From Enoplolaimus lenunculus (Eukaryota; Nematoda; Enoplea; Enoplida; Thoracostomopsidae), in NCBI GenBank assembly GCA_030248215.1, contig JASANG010002238.1, positions 1 through 64,000 on the forward strand: a DNA stretch of 64,000 bases. Reading direction: 5' to 3'. The notes under the pieces were generated by a model that worked only from the letters and a program-made list of their open reading frames with translations, had not been told where the DNA came from and did no database searches. The first letter of the stretch is position 1, and the number at the start of each line of letters is the position of its first letter. Shown here piece by piece: positions 41,183 to 52,800 of the stretch. The translations under genes and the position numbers were made by a program.

Positions 41183-41549
41183 CAGGGTACAATTGGAGGT
41201 GAAAATACTGGAGCCGGAGCCAGAGCTCAATCAAACATGCCGGAGCCAGAGCCAGACGTAAAGCTGGAGGTGAGGCGAAATTAGGTAGTTAAAATGGTGT
41301 TTAATTTGTTAATGTTAACAAATATCTGTAATGCGTTGGTTATCGTTTGGTTTTAATAGGCTTTTTTTCCGAAATCTCGGCAAACTTTTGCTTAAAATTG
41401 CGCCAACAGTTAAAGCGCAATGCGCGAAACAGGCAAAGTTTCACTGCTCAAATTGCCGGAACTTCCGGAAAAATTCTACCTTAGCCGGAGCCGGAGGTCG
41501 ATTTTCTGCCGTAGCCAAAGCCAGGATGCAGATCTCCTGTTGTACCCTG
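41183..41549. mobile_element. CAGGGTGCA-family MITE, GGAGCC-rich copy
   Basis: Left CAGGGTACAATTGGAGG, right CCTGTTGTACCCTG. GGAGCCGGAGCC-type hexamers occur near both ends. 367 bp. The target duplication is not clear. Confidence 0.7.
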
Positions 41550-41794
41550 AAGTAGTTAATTTAACTAGCTACTATCGAGTCAAACCAGAACTTTTGGCAT
41601 GGCCGTGCAGCTCAGTACTTTGAACCGTGCACCCGTAATCCGTCTTCGTTTGTCCGTACTCCACTGCATCCGTAGTGAAAATTTTGTCGCAGGGTTTTGT
41701 ACGATACTGCACTAACCTAAATTGACCTTTAATGGAACGGAGATATGCACCAATGGTTTTCAAACAAATTGTTAATTTTTAAGTTGCGAACCTT

Positions 41795-42358
41795 GTGCGG
41801 GTTTCGCGTTATAACAGGGGCAGCCCGGAACACGTTTTGTCCCATGTTGATTCGATGTCAAGATCAAATTTTGCGACCTACTTAAATATCGGGTAATACG
41901 ACAAACTGCGAATGTCACATGATATTGTCTTACAAATCACTGATCTCAAACAATCGTCGTATACAAATAGCCATGTGTCATATGATACCACGGGACATTT
42001 ATGCGAATATCACATGATATTACAAATTTTCGCTACATATCATATGATACCATGCAGGACAATGTAATTTGTACTCTCTACAAAATAAAATGTTAGATTC
42101 ATGTTGCATTAAATGCGTACTGGACAAGCATGCTTGTTTAACAGAACTTTGCAGACATTTTAAAACATGTGATACTGACAGACAATATTTCGAATATCAT
42201 ATGCTACTGCAATATATACAAACAGTAGATGTCACATCAGGATAGCAGACAATTCAAATTTTTTGAATTTGATATCAGCAACAGACAAAATGTTAGCCGC
42301 TTTTGTAATAGGGACAAAACGCGTTCCCCGCTGCCCGGTTAACGTTAACCTCGCATTA
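41795..42358. mobile_element. Long-TIR fold-back MITE, copy 2
   Basis: Left TGCGGGTTTCGCGTTATAAC, then GGGGCAGCCCGGAACACG. Right CGCGTTCCCCGCTGCCCGG, then ACCTCGCATTA. Same internal ATATCATATGATAC palindromes as copy 1. Confidence 0.75.
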
Positions 42359-42376
42359 GCCTATTTATTAATACCA

Positions 42377-42539
42377 GGTGCGGAACGTTTTCTGCGGAAC
42401 TGCAATAGAGTAAACTTAAGCTTTAGACTAAATTTTAGCTTAGGCTTAGAATTTGCTTAGGTATATATGAGCTCATTTTTACGCTTAGGGTTAGGAATAT
42501 GCTTATGCTACTGTTACAGTCCTGTTCTATACGTTGGCC
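42377..42539. mobile_element. TTAGGC-bearing MITE, copy 4
   Basis: GCGGAACGTTTTCTGCGGAAC at the left and CAGTCCTGTTCTATACGTTGGCC at the right. The interior has GCTTAGGCTTAG and TTAGGGTTAGG. Confidence 0.65.
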
Positions 42540-42733
42540 TGAATTTTTAGGACATTTTGAAACGTTAAATATTGAAAATTAGGTAAAGTTTGCCAAGGCT
42601 GACCTTTTTAATGCTGGCAAATTTTGTTGCGTATATATTTTGTGATCCGAATATAAACTGTGCGTTTTCATAGTGATCCTAAAAATTTATTTAAAAATTC
42701 TCGTGCTACAGATGCGAGTTATTGCATTTCACC

Positions 42734-44767
42734 TCAATGCTCAATCCCAGGCACTGCAGTAGTTTCAAAATCCAGTTCTGCAACTACACTAATTTCATCG
42801 TTGTTCAAATTTGTTCCCAAACCGTGTGATCGTTCTGTTTCATCCGGCCCTGGCGCTTTGCCTATTTGATCTTTGCCGACTAACTGCGGGGCTGGTAGAG
42901 TCATTAGAAGATGCATTTGAACTGGAAGAGCTCGCCACAATCCTGCATTATGCCGTCGATGTTTGCCCACAAGCCTACAAATCATTTCACCCATTTCTCG
43001 GCGTAATGAAGAATTAAATACAAGATACACCAATAAGTTGATACAGTTGTTGATAAAAAATAACGTGGTTACAATGAAACCAACCCAGAGCGATTCGGTG
43101 TACGCTGTGTATGCAAGACATTGCCATGCGATCCAAGTTAGCGCAAATATAAGCGAAACCGAAAAAAATTGTAAAAATAGTCTAATTTCACGTTTAGAAA
43201 TGTTTAGCAAAGACGGTATACTGCTATGTCGCCCGCGAGGGACAAATATGCTAGCAGTATTATAGTATAAATTGATCAAAATCGACGGGGTTGTGTGCCC
43301 TGTTGCGTGGCGGCCCGGTTTACCAGTAGCATAGCGTGGCGAAATTTTCGCCAACGGTGGCGGTGGTGAAGGTGAAGAAATAGCGAAGCAGCTTGCTTGG
43401 CCATCTTTAATATTTGACAAATGAGCGTTAAGATTGATGCCGCGTTCTTTTTGCAGTGGTGATTTTTGATCGGTCAAATTTCGTGCTGTTGAATAACACG
43501 CATTCTCATTGGACATCGTTCGCCGAATCGTATCACGTCTGCGGTTTGCTGTGGATCGACTGCGTGTTAATCGTTGTTGTTGATGTTGCTGCTGCTGCTG
43601 CTGCTGTTGTTGTTGTTGTTGTTGTTGTTGTTGTCGGTCTTGTCGTTGTTGCTTCGATTCTGATGAAGGTTGATTTTGCTTATGACATTGTATTAGACGA
43701 TTTTGATAGCGGTGTTGTTTTTGTTTTCGCTGTGATTGTTGTAATTGTTGAAATTGTTGTTGTGGTTGTTGCTGCGATTGTTGTAGTTGCTGTGGGTGAT
43801 GATGTTGTGGTTGACGCTGTAGCTCTTGTTGCTGTGACAGTTGTTGGTGTACTTTTCGTTGCTTCTGCTTAAGTGGAGATTGTGTTTGCTCTTTTTTTAC
43901 TTGTTTGCTACCTTTAAAAGAAGCATCTAATCGATTCTGCTCAGTATTATTCTGTTGTATTCCTCGTTCTTGTTGTTGTAGTTGTTGTCGCCGCTGCGAA
44001 ATATTTCTAATCGTCTGAAGTCGTATATGTCGTTGAATAGCGTTCAAGCGACGCGATTTTCGATATCGCATAACAATAAGTCGACTACGCCGAACCCTGT
44101 GTATAATTGCCCCGTAACAAAAAATCATTATACCGATGCAGATTGCGTTAACAACTAAGTCGACCCATTGGTAAGCAGTATCTTCTTTGATGTACATAGC
44201 TACATAAATAAAATGATTATAAACAATTCGACAGCACGGAAATAGCCCAGGGCTCGCTAAAACAAGACCTGTGGCGTGCAAAACGCCTATTTGTAAGCTT
44301 ATTTTCGTTTTCGAATAACATTGGGAATATTTGCTTGCTCGACATATGCTAACGTATCGGTTAATTGCCATTGCACCTAAATGTAGTACTCCACTGTACC
44401 ACGCCGCGTCATAAACTGTAATCCAGCTTGAATTGGCCAAACTGTCAGCCAATAAGAATTCGGAATGCAATAGAGTCGATACTACAAGTATAGCAACGCT
44501 AATAATTAGCATTAAAATATCGCAACATGATAGGCTAGCGATTAGCCAATAAGAAGTAGCCGAGCGCATTTTTTTCGATCGTCCAATGGTCAGGATTAGC
44601 AGTAAATTTGCGGTAAGGCCGAATAACGATATAAACGTCCATACTGATGCAACGAAAATGTCATAGTTTGGTGGCGGCGTGAGGATGAAAGTTAAATTAG
44701 TTGAATTCGAGTGGAAGTAAACCTTAATCACTGGTTGATTAATAGTAGTCCATATTTCGAACGCCAT
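42734..44767 (-). CDS. Rhodopsin-like (class A) GPCR with Gln-rich third loop, single exon
   Basis: 677 residues. N-glycosylation sites NST and NLT lie in a short extracellular N-terminus. Predicted helices: TM1 about 36-61, TM2 73-97, TM3 120-142 ending in INRYVSIC (a variant of the DRY motif), TM4 155-176, TM5 200-223, TM6 530-552 with TWIAW in place of CWxP, and TM7 562-584 with INLLVY in place of NPxxY. Between TM5 and TM6 lies a loop of about 300 residues, basic and Gln-rich with two poly-Gln tracts, far longer than usual for the family. The C-tail is 90 residues. The motif variants suggest a divergent nematode chemoreceptor-type or peptide-type receptor; the ligand cannot be assigned. 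The lack of introns contrasts with neighbouring genes and is compatible with either retrocopy origin or a naturally intronless receptor. Confidence 0.9.
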   Translation of the reverse strand: MAFEIWTTINQPVIKVYFHSNSTNLTFILTPPPNYDIFVASVWTFISLFGLTANLLLILTIGRSKKMRSATSYWLIASLSCCDILMLIISVAILVVSTLLHSEFLLADSLANSSWITVYDAAWYSGVLHLGAMAINRYVSICRASKYSQCYSKTKISLQIGVLHATGLVLASPGLFPCCRIVYNHFIYVAMYIKEDTAYQWVDLVVNAICIGIMIFCYGAIIHRVRRSRLIVMRYRKSRRLNAIQRHIRLQTIRNISQRRQQLQQQERGIQQNNTEQNRLDASFKGSKQVKKEQTQSPLKQKQRKVHQQLSQQQELQRQPQHHHPQQLQQSQQQPQQQFQQLQQSQRKQKQHRYQNRLIQCHKQNQPSSESKQQRQDRQQQQQQQQQQQQQQQQHQQQRLTRSRSTANRRRDTIRRTMSNENACYSTARNLTDQKSPLQKERGINLNAHLSNIKDGQASCFAISSPSPPPPLAKISPRYATGKPGRHATGHTTPSILINLYYNTASIFVPRGRHSSIPSLLNISKREIRLFLQFFSVSLIFALTWIAWQCLAYTAYTESLWVGFIVTTLFFINNCINLLVYLVFNSSLRREMGEMICRLVGKHRRHNAGLWRALPVQMHLLMTLPAPQLVGKDQIGKAPGPDETERSHGLGTNLNNDEISVVAELDFETTAVPGIEH
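43590..43650 (-). repeat. CAA/CAG repeat in the GPCR third intracellular loop
   Basis: GCTGCTGCTGCT and TTGTTGTTG runs on the plus strand encode about 18 consecutive Gln on the minus strand. Looser Gln-rich sequence continues to about 43,860. Confidence 0.9.
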
Positions 44768-45244
44768 TCTAGTGCCTTAATATGGTATACTGAAAGTGAA
44801 GTGATAAATTTTTGTAGCCTACCAAAGAGCCGATACAGGATACAGGGGAACATTCGAATTAAATATAACTGCAGTGATCAATTTAAATTGTTTAAAGGGG
44901 GTGCTTTTGCGAACCGCTCGAGGAAGTAGGACAATCAAGCTCATAAGAGAAACCAAGAAAACAGAAAATTATGAAAGTTATTCTGCACACAATACCGGTG
45001 GTGACAAGTCTGATTAGGTAGTTACCCCTGTTTTAGCAGTATTCTGTTGATTAATGTGCTACCAAGTTTTCGTTTCCTCTCGTAAGCTCGATTGTTCAAT
45101 ACTTACTTTTTCGAGTTTTTAAGCTCATACCTTTAAAAATCCGTTTCGTCATTGTAGTACATATAGCTTGAAGGTATTAATAAAAATAAATTTCAAGCTG
45201 TAATATTGTAGCTACCGCCCTGTGTTACAGGTCATGCACGTTGC
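44768..45244. other. Upstream region of the GPCR gene
   Basis: AT-rich, no recognised feature. The minus-strand promoter should lie here. Confidence 0.3.
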
Positions 45245-45432
45245 GGCCCATGTTACTTTAAGGGGCGTCCAAGTTTCTGGTGGGTATATAAAAGAGTGGG
45301 TTTGGATTCTATATTACAATTTTTTTGCTTAGACTTAAGCTGAGGCTTAGGCTTAGGAACTCATTTTTGCAACGCTAAGGCTTAGGCTTAGGAATACGCT
45401 TAATCTACTGTGCCCCTTAAAGTGACATTGGC
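45245..45432. mobile_element. TTAGGC-bearing MITE, subfamily B, full copy
   Basis: Left GGCCCATGTTACTTTAAGGGGCG, right GTGCCCCTTAAAGTGACATTGGC: about 20 bp of inverted ends. The interior has GAGGCTTAGGCTTAGGAAC and GGCTTAGGCTTAGGAATACGC. Confidence 0.75.
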
Positions 45433-46912
45433 GCAACTTGCGATAACGCTTGGATTGAGTTGCTTTGTTAATTTTACCACAGGAAGCGGTTTTATAGACA
45501 GCAATTGAAAAATTTTCCATTACAATAGTAGTTATCTGATTGTTTGGCCAATATGATACTGCTTAAACGCTGGCGAAAATACGAACAAGCCTGTTCTCAG
45601 CTTGAGCTTTAATTCTGCCCATTTATTGCACTAGACACTCAAAGATTTTGTCAAACAACCCTCCCATTATGATACACTTTCGTTGCTTGAAGGAATAACG
45701 ACTTTGACAAATCTATTTCTCTTAATAATTTGTTGCCTGCTTTAGTGTGACATAAAAATAGATATAAAAAACTCTCAATCTGGGTAATTGATGTAACCCT
45801 TCAGCAACGAACAATTTCAGGCCTAAACAAATGCCATAACATTTTTGAGACCATTGACTATTTATATAAAGCATACTGACATTTCAAAATTCCTCACGGT
45901 CGGTGCTTAAATATTCCAAAAAAATAAATTCAAATCTTTGTATTCTTTTATACATAGTGGTCTTCATTAAACGCAAAAAAGTCTATCAGAAATGTTTACA
46001 GCGATAGTGAGGCCGGACGACACAACAAAGCACAGCGGAGCAGTTTATATGAGAATAAACGACAACTAGACTCGCGAGTGCTCTTCCAAACTCTAGATAG
46101 CTACAGGCAATAGTCGTCCCAAGCTATAATGACAAACTGATAAATCATTATTTATGCGGACTTTGGGGACATACGCACTAAGTTTGTGTTTTCGGCCTTA
46201 CAGAATGAACATGCTCAAGTTTTTTTCAACAGGGAATGCGTTTATATTGTTTGCAAAGGCGTAGCAGTAAATCGTTAAGGGTCAAATCCCTGTTGACAAT
46301 TTTTAGTACCCAGTAGTTGTTAGAATCTTGTTCAGTTGGTAACACACGAAACCATCCTTCGAAATTTTTCAAAACGTATATAACCGCGTTCTAAAATCAT
46401 TACCACGCCTGATGTTTGTCAGTTAACATTCATGCACTTTTTCTACTTAACCTGAAAGGTACAAATTTTCATTCATGGATAATGATAAGCAAAAGTGCAT
46501 ACAACGGAACGGACAGAGAGGATATCGGTTCTTAGGAAATTTCTGATGCTATAAAATGCAATTTTAACACCTTTAGAATAAACTACTGGAGCCTAGAGGT
46601 CAAAAAACATTGTGCTACGCATGAGTTTATACCATCCTAAACCTAAATATATACTGGCTAAGGAAACTGTATCTGATAGAAAATTAAAAATGTATTGCCA
46701 GTGCCTTAGTGTTTTCAATTTGTGAAAAACTTTAGCGTGAACCAAAAATATAATAATCTTCCAAGGCGGAATAAAAGAGGTTGCATGTTTAGCTTAGTTG
46801 TCAGCATTAAAACTTTGTCGCGATTGACATTGTTAAAGTTTAAAATAGCAGATTTTGATGATAATATACAAAAATTTGTCAACATTTTGTATTAATATTT
46901 GCCATAAAAATT
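45433..46912. other. Intergenic; nothing recognised
   Basis: AT-rich sequence without coding or repeat structure that I can support. Confidence 0.3.
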
Positions 46913-47192
46913 TAAGCCATATTCACACGTGCCATTTTTTGCTGCGAGAACTCGCAACTTCAAATTGTACTTGCAAGATTTGTCTAAAATCCCGTTCGAA
47001 AAACTTACAGCTGCAAATAATTCGTTAAAAATCATAGCTAGAAATTTAGTTTATGTGTGTGAATAACCAAGCAAGTTCCCTGAATTTATTGAAGCCACTT
47101 TCTCATTGGCTGATGAAAAATTGTATGTTCTACGTGCAATTTGCAGCTGCAAGTTCTCGCAGTAAAAACTTACACGTGTGAATAGGGCTTAA
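46913..47192. mobile_element. Palindromic MITE, longer copy
   Basis: TTAAGCCATATTCACACGTG at the left and CACGTGTGAATAGGGCTTAA at the right. Inner arms GCGAGAACTCGCAACTTCAAATTG and AATTTGCAGCTGCAAGTTCTCGC also pair. Confidence 0.7.
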
Positions 47193-47257
47193 GAAATTAA
47201 CCGAATTAAAACATTTATCCTAACGATACAGAGAAAATATCTGAACAACGCAACTTA

Positions 47258-47685
47258 TGGGTCATCCACGTTAAAATGCACACGCGTATGTAAAAAAATG
47301 TTCCACCTACCCAATTGGGAATAGTAATAGGTGTAGATAGCTAGTATTAATTGTCCAGACTCTGCCGGAGGGACTCCGGACAAATATATGTTGTCTGTCT
47401 GATGTCAGAACATTTACAACGTCTTACGTTATGAAACGCGCACACATAGAAACACGCACATCATTCATCGCAAAAAATTAGTCCCTTCAGAGTGACCATG
47501 GACAACAACAGTTCCTGATAACACGAGTAAATAGACATGCCTAGAGCACATTCTTTGTCTAAAGTTTCAGACGACATATTGACATCTCAGACAGTTAATA
47601 CAGAGAGTGGGTAGGGACAACGCGGGTGCCCAAAACGGAGGGACATTTTGTACAAACGTGCGTGTATTTTAACGCGGATGACCCA
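47258..47685. mobile_element. PIF/Harbinger-like MITE
   Basis: Termini TGGGTCATCCACGTTAAAAT and ATTTTAACGCGGATGACCCA are near-perfect inverses, flanked on both sides by TTA. A 3-bp TWA duplication is typical of PIF/Harbinger. 428 bp, no coding capacity. Confidence 0.75.
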
Positions 47686-49891
47686 TTAATACGCAAAAAA
47701 TTGTGAATATTAATTTTGCAAGTGTAACCGAAGGAACTTTTGTTAAGAACGTCGTGTGCAGTTAAATTTAAATTTAATGACTTCAAACATTTTTTGATTT
47801 TTATACATCCATGTCCTGTTTTACGTTTCCGATATTTTGATCACTATCCGTTGCCGTTTTTGATATTTCTTACTATCGTTTTTCTGATTAAATGTAAATT
47901 AAATTTTTAAATAGAAAAACTATTTTCGCTGGATTATGTTGAAACTTGAACAAAGTCCACGTCAAAGTGCTCCGATAGATTAAAACTTAAAAGTGGGCGC
48001 AACTTATTTGTCATCAGTGTATTGGAGCAAAACTACTTTACTCTGATGATACCGAATTTCAATTATTCTCAAGTACTGCGGATGAAAATTAGTTTGTATT
48101 ATATAGCTTTGTCGCTCAATCTCATCATGTAAGGTAAATACTGCAGCGTTTGTGTTAATTTGCGACTTGAATTTGACCTTTATATCAAAATAAAAATAAG
48201 TAATTATGCAACATCTCTTCTTGACAAAAACGATATCATACAAGCGTGACCCCATGTTTTGAAAAATTTGTCTAATTTCCTCTATAAATCTTATCTGTCT
48301 GTTCTACGAGTAATACCAGGTTGCGGATTTGGAAAAAATAACCGCAATTGCATTATATCTGCAACACAGGAAATGCCAGTAATTGTGCCCGGGCGCTAAT
48401 TCAACAAATAGAAGAGTAGTATCGGACACTGATTGATACAGTCTAACATCATCCTTCAGTGAACCCATCTAAAAACAAACTGACTTAACAAAATGTGTCC
48501 AGACAAGGCTAACCATTCCAAAACGTGCAAATTTTTGCAGCGAAAACTTGGTGCAGGAAAAATTTACACTGCTGAATTTGATGCAACTGTTTTTTGTTCG
48601 ACTTTCCGAGCTGTAAATTAGCTTTTCGGGATATATGCTAAAATTAAAGCGTAAACTGTAATCATGTAGCCAAAATTTGTAGCTGCACTGGCGTGGCGGA
48701 ACAGATTTCGTACGTCCTTAACAAGAACTTAAACTTAATATATAAAATAAAGTTTGAACACGAAAAATTCTTTATCTTGTGCTATCCGTAGTACGGAATG
48801 AAGCAAAATGATAGAAACTTTTTGCTGTATTGTTATGATTTAAAATATCAGTTCTAAAACCTCAATATAATAGTCGTGTCAGATTGAATTAGTTTCAAAC
48901 GCTTGTTTCTTGACCACCTAAAGCAGTTCTGTGGGGAAAAACTGGCGAACATAAATTTTCTCTTGGAATTCGGACCATGAAACAGTGAAAAAGTTGCCGG
49001 ATAACTTACAGATCATATGGTTTATTATAAAACTGTTATTTTTGTAAGGTTTGTTCTTAATTAGCTACAATGAAAATACTTGGCAATGCTTTATGCGTTA
49101 ATGGTAGTCTCCTAATTTTCGCAAATGTGTCAATCGTTTGGGAATTGTAAGTTGACAACACACTGAAGCACTAAGCATTATGAAAGATTCAAGCTATAAA
49201 ATTTCAATCAGGGTTGGGCAGCGTAAAAATCAATGGAATAACTGTTGTTTTGAGGTTTTTCCATTTTTTCCAAGTGGTAGAAAAACAAAAAAACGAAAAA
49301 AAAACAATATTATTAATCCCGGTAAATTACTCGCAAAACAGCGACAAAACATCGCGGAAGTCCCTAAGAAATTTGTTTTTCTCACGCTCCCGTTATGAAT
49401 GATTTTTATGTTCAAGTTTGTTTTGTACGTTCGTGCTTTAACGCAAGCCCCTCTGGAAGTGATGGAGGTAAACTCATAAAACTACAGTTTCTGTTTACAG
49501 CTTTTTGCCGGGCTCAACCTATCAAATTTGTCGCTATCATAGCTGAAATATGCATCTTTTTAGGTAAATAGCAGCTCTGTAGTATGTACAGCATGCTTAG
49601 CCTCATGCGTTATCAAATGTTGATACATAACAAAATAGTCATTTGATTCTCGTAATTTCATCAATAGACAAATCGTTCATTAACGTTGTTGCATTTGTGG
49701 AAGCATTAGTATATCATTTTAAACACATAATTCAGCCTTAGGATTGTGCTATACTTTTTACGGAGCCGAACGCGTTTTTTAATAAGTTTTACTGTGCCGC
49801 GCGGCGGTGTGCGGCAAAATTTTTACTATGCCGCGCGCTGGCTGCCTGGCGTTATATTCTGCAATTTTAAATCATTTGAACAAATAAAAGC
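47686..49891. other. Intergenic; nothing recognised
   Basis: AT-rich, no gene found. A pair of TGCCGCGCG-containing stretches at 49793-49848 resembles one at 21730-21760. The 3' UTR of the ZP gene lies at the right margin in minus orientation. Confidence 0.3.
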
Positions 49892-52800
49892 TTATAAATT
49901 CATATGAATATTATTGCTTTTGTTTTGAATACACCTTGGCTGAGTAAATTTAGGCACGTTTGTTGAACTAGTGGCTGATCTTGCTGCTTTTCCATTCTTT
50001 TCAGCTTTAACAGACCTCGATTCAACTCGAGTTGATCGCACACAAACATGACTACATATCACAATGACTGCAAGCGCAGCGCCTACGCAAGAAATGACAA
50101 GAAAATAAAAACTAATTATCGACAAACAGTATTGTTCTCTGTTGACACGATCCACTACTGTTGCGGCGGAACGATTCTGCTTTGAAATGGTATCTGGTTC
50201 TAGTTTCAACTTGGGCAACCCGCGATGCTCGCCAACTGCTCGACCGTAACGATTTAGCTCTAACGCATCCAATGAAGCGTGAACGTCAACTGTTCCTATT
50301 GGTTTTACTTCTAAGACTGGCGATTGTTTTGATGTTGACGACAAGTGGTTTCTGTCTCTTTTGGGCGATTCTTTTGACCCTGTCAACAAGTTCTGTTCGC
50401 GTTTTCCGATGAATTGTTTTGATGTTGCCGACATGTATCTCCAGGTTGCTTCGTTTGATGCTACCGACGCTAATCGCTGTTTGATTTCTCTTGCAGATGC
50501 TCTGGGACGTCGAAGAGATGCCAAATTAGACTTACTCAATTGTTTCGATGAGCCTGCGTGTCCGTAACGTATTTGTGACTTTTGACGATAGAATTGAACT
50601 GGAACACGGTCGATGCCTTTGTTGTTTCTGAACAAAAGAGTAACATTTTTTGTCGGTTCCGGCCCTTGTAACATAGAGCTCACCTCGTTCAGCGATGTTC
50701 TGTAATGATCCAAATCTGATTTGATTCCAGCGCGGTAATCAAGAGCGTGTTCGCCAAGTGCAACCGTCTTATCCATTCGTCTAAAATGTTCAGGCTCAAC
50801 ATGCAGTCGCGTATTTCGTTCCACCACTGGTCGTTCTGTTGCAGTGGTGCCGTGACGCCAAAATTTTCGTGTTGTTCTGTCGTTGTAATGTTGCCCAATG
50901 CTTGCTGCGAATGTTCTGTCGGGAGTAAAGGTTTTGCCCGTGGGCGCTAAAGTTATTTTTCTGTATTTAGTGTAGGTGTTTCGTACGGGCGGTTGGCCAC
51001 GTTGTCGAAACGCTGTTCTTCTTCCAAGCGACTCAACAGATTGATTTCGAATTTTTGTTTTGCGTTGCTGTTGCTGGTTTAAATATTCTTGCAGTGCTTG
51101 AGCGTACGCTTCGCGTCTAACGTCGATTTCCCTAGACGATTTTACAGATTTCGCAGGGTTATGGTGAGTTCGTGAAGCTCGTTGAAAGCTATAGCCCTTT
51201 GGCAAATCTTCGGACTGAACGAAATTTAAATCGTATTCTGAATACTCTTCGAATTGCTGGCGAGCTGGATCGGAAACACGAAACTCAGCGTCCTGTTCAG
51301 CGGATACAGATTGTCTCGAAATGTGTTGCAGTTCGCGTGAAGAGCAATTGGCGCAATCAAATTGGCATTGTGGGATTGGGCAATGGGCGTTCATATCTTG
51401 CTGGAAAAGTTAATTTGTATCCAAAATTACGGACTATAAGAGTAAATTAGTTAGTATTTTTGATTAATAGAGGAAGTAGAAAATGCAAGACTTGTTATAG
51501 GAAGTTTTTACCTGCGTATATTTAGTTGTGAAATCATAACACAGTAAAATTATTCATAGTTCTTTTCGAATACAGTGCTTTTAATCTGTTTGTGTTCGAA
51601 GACGCAGAAGTTTAAGACCGTAAATGGCTACTTCACAAACTAATAATTGATATAAGCTAAATAGTTTTGTTAACCCCGGATAAGATTAGCGTGGCGCATG
51701 TTAAGGACCTGTCCATTGAGAGAGAAGGATGTCCTTGCGGACTTAGAAACTGGGAAGCTTAGGCTTAATGCTACGCTTGTGTTTATGTTTAGGCTCCTTT
51801 GTAGGCTTAGGTTTATGCTTAGGCTTAGTAGACAATCCCTATTGTTAACATGGAGCATAAAAGAGTGACCAGCAGATTTTTAGCCAATATTTTGATCGAG
51901 GGTTGGAACTCGAAACCTCTGGGTAAAAATCAGTACGGGAGATTGACACCTAAAAGCAATCTTGGCTATCTATCTGAAATCAAAACATTTCGCAACTCAG
52001 AATATGTGGATATTAAAAATTTTAAATCTTACAAATGTCAAAACTTGATGACCGGATTAACTCACTTTTACCGAAATACTGATCTGACACTGAAAAAATA
52101 TTTGCGGTCTGTCTGCGTATTTGAAAACTTGTGACGCAACTCCAGCGATTAAATCCGACTCGTAGTTCAACTGATGCAACAAGTAGCGGTCGCGAGAACA
52201 GCCTCGATTGTCGAGCAGCGTTACTGCATTGCCCTTAAATAATAACACTTTGCATTTAATTATACCCGGCATTGTTTCAAGCGAGAGTAACGCTTATTGC
52301 CGAGGTGGAAAAACGAATAGTAAAAATATCGTAAACGAAAATGAATAGATATTGAAATAACGGTAACGGAACCGGAATATTGAAGTTTGAAAGTCACAAA
52401 TTGTTTTGTTTTTCTGCAGCGGATGCACTTTAGCTAGATATATATGTACGCAATTTATAACTAATATTGAACATAAAAGGAGCGGAATTTTCGGCATTTT
52501 CTATAAACGAAAATAAAAATGCATATACAGCCGATTCAGGACAGCCACTTTCTGAATGAACTGTTAAAGCATTTTTTGCTCAAATTGCACGTTTCAATTT
52601 ACTTTTCCATCGTCCACTTGACATGAATGCACTGTCATGCAAAATATTTGTGCCGTATGTGCATCACACATCCACCGATGATATACAGGTTGTCCTACGA
52701 CTGCAAATCTAAAATAGAATTATTCAAATTGGGACGGGAGAAATGTTACGTTAGAAGGTGTAAAAATAGTACAGACTTTGCCTTAACTCTAAACCTTAAC

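Noticed and set aside
43456-43872. 138-codon plus-strand poly-Val/Ala frame
   Set aside because: Antisense shadow of the Gln-rich loop of the GPCR gene.
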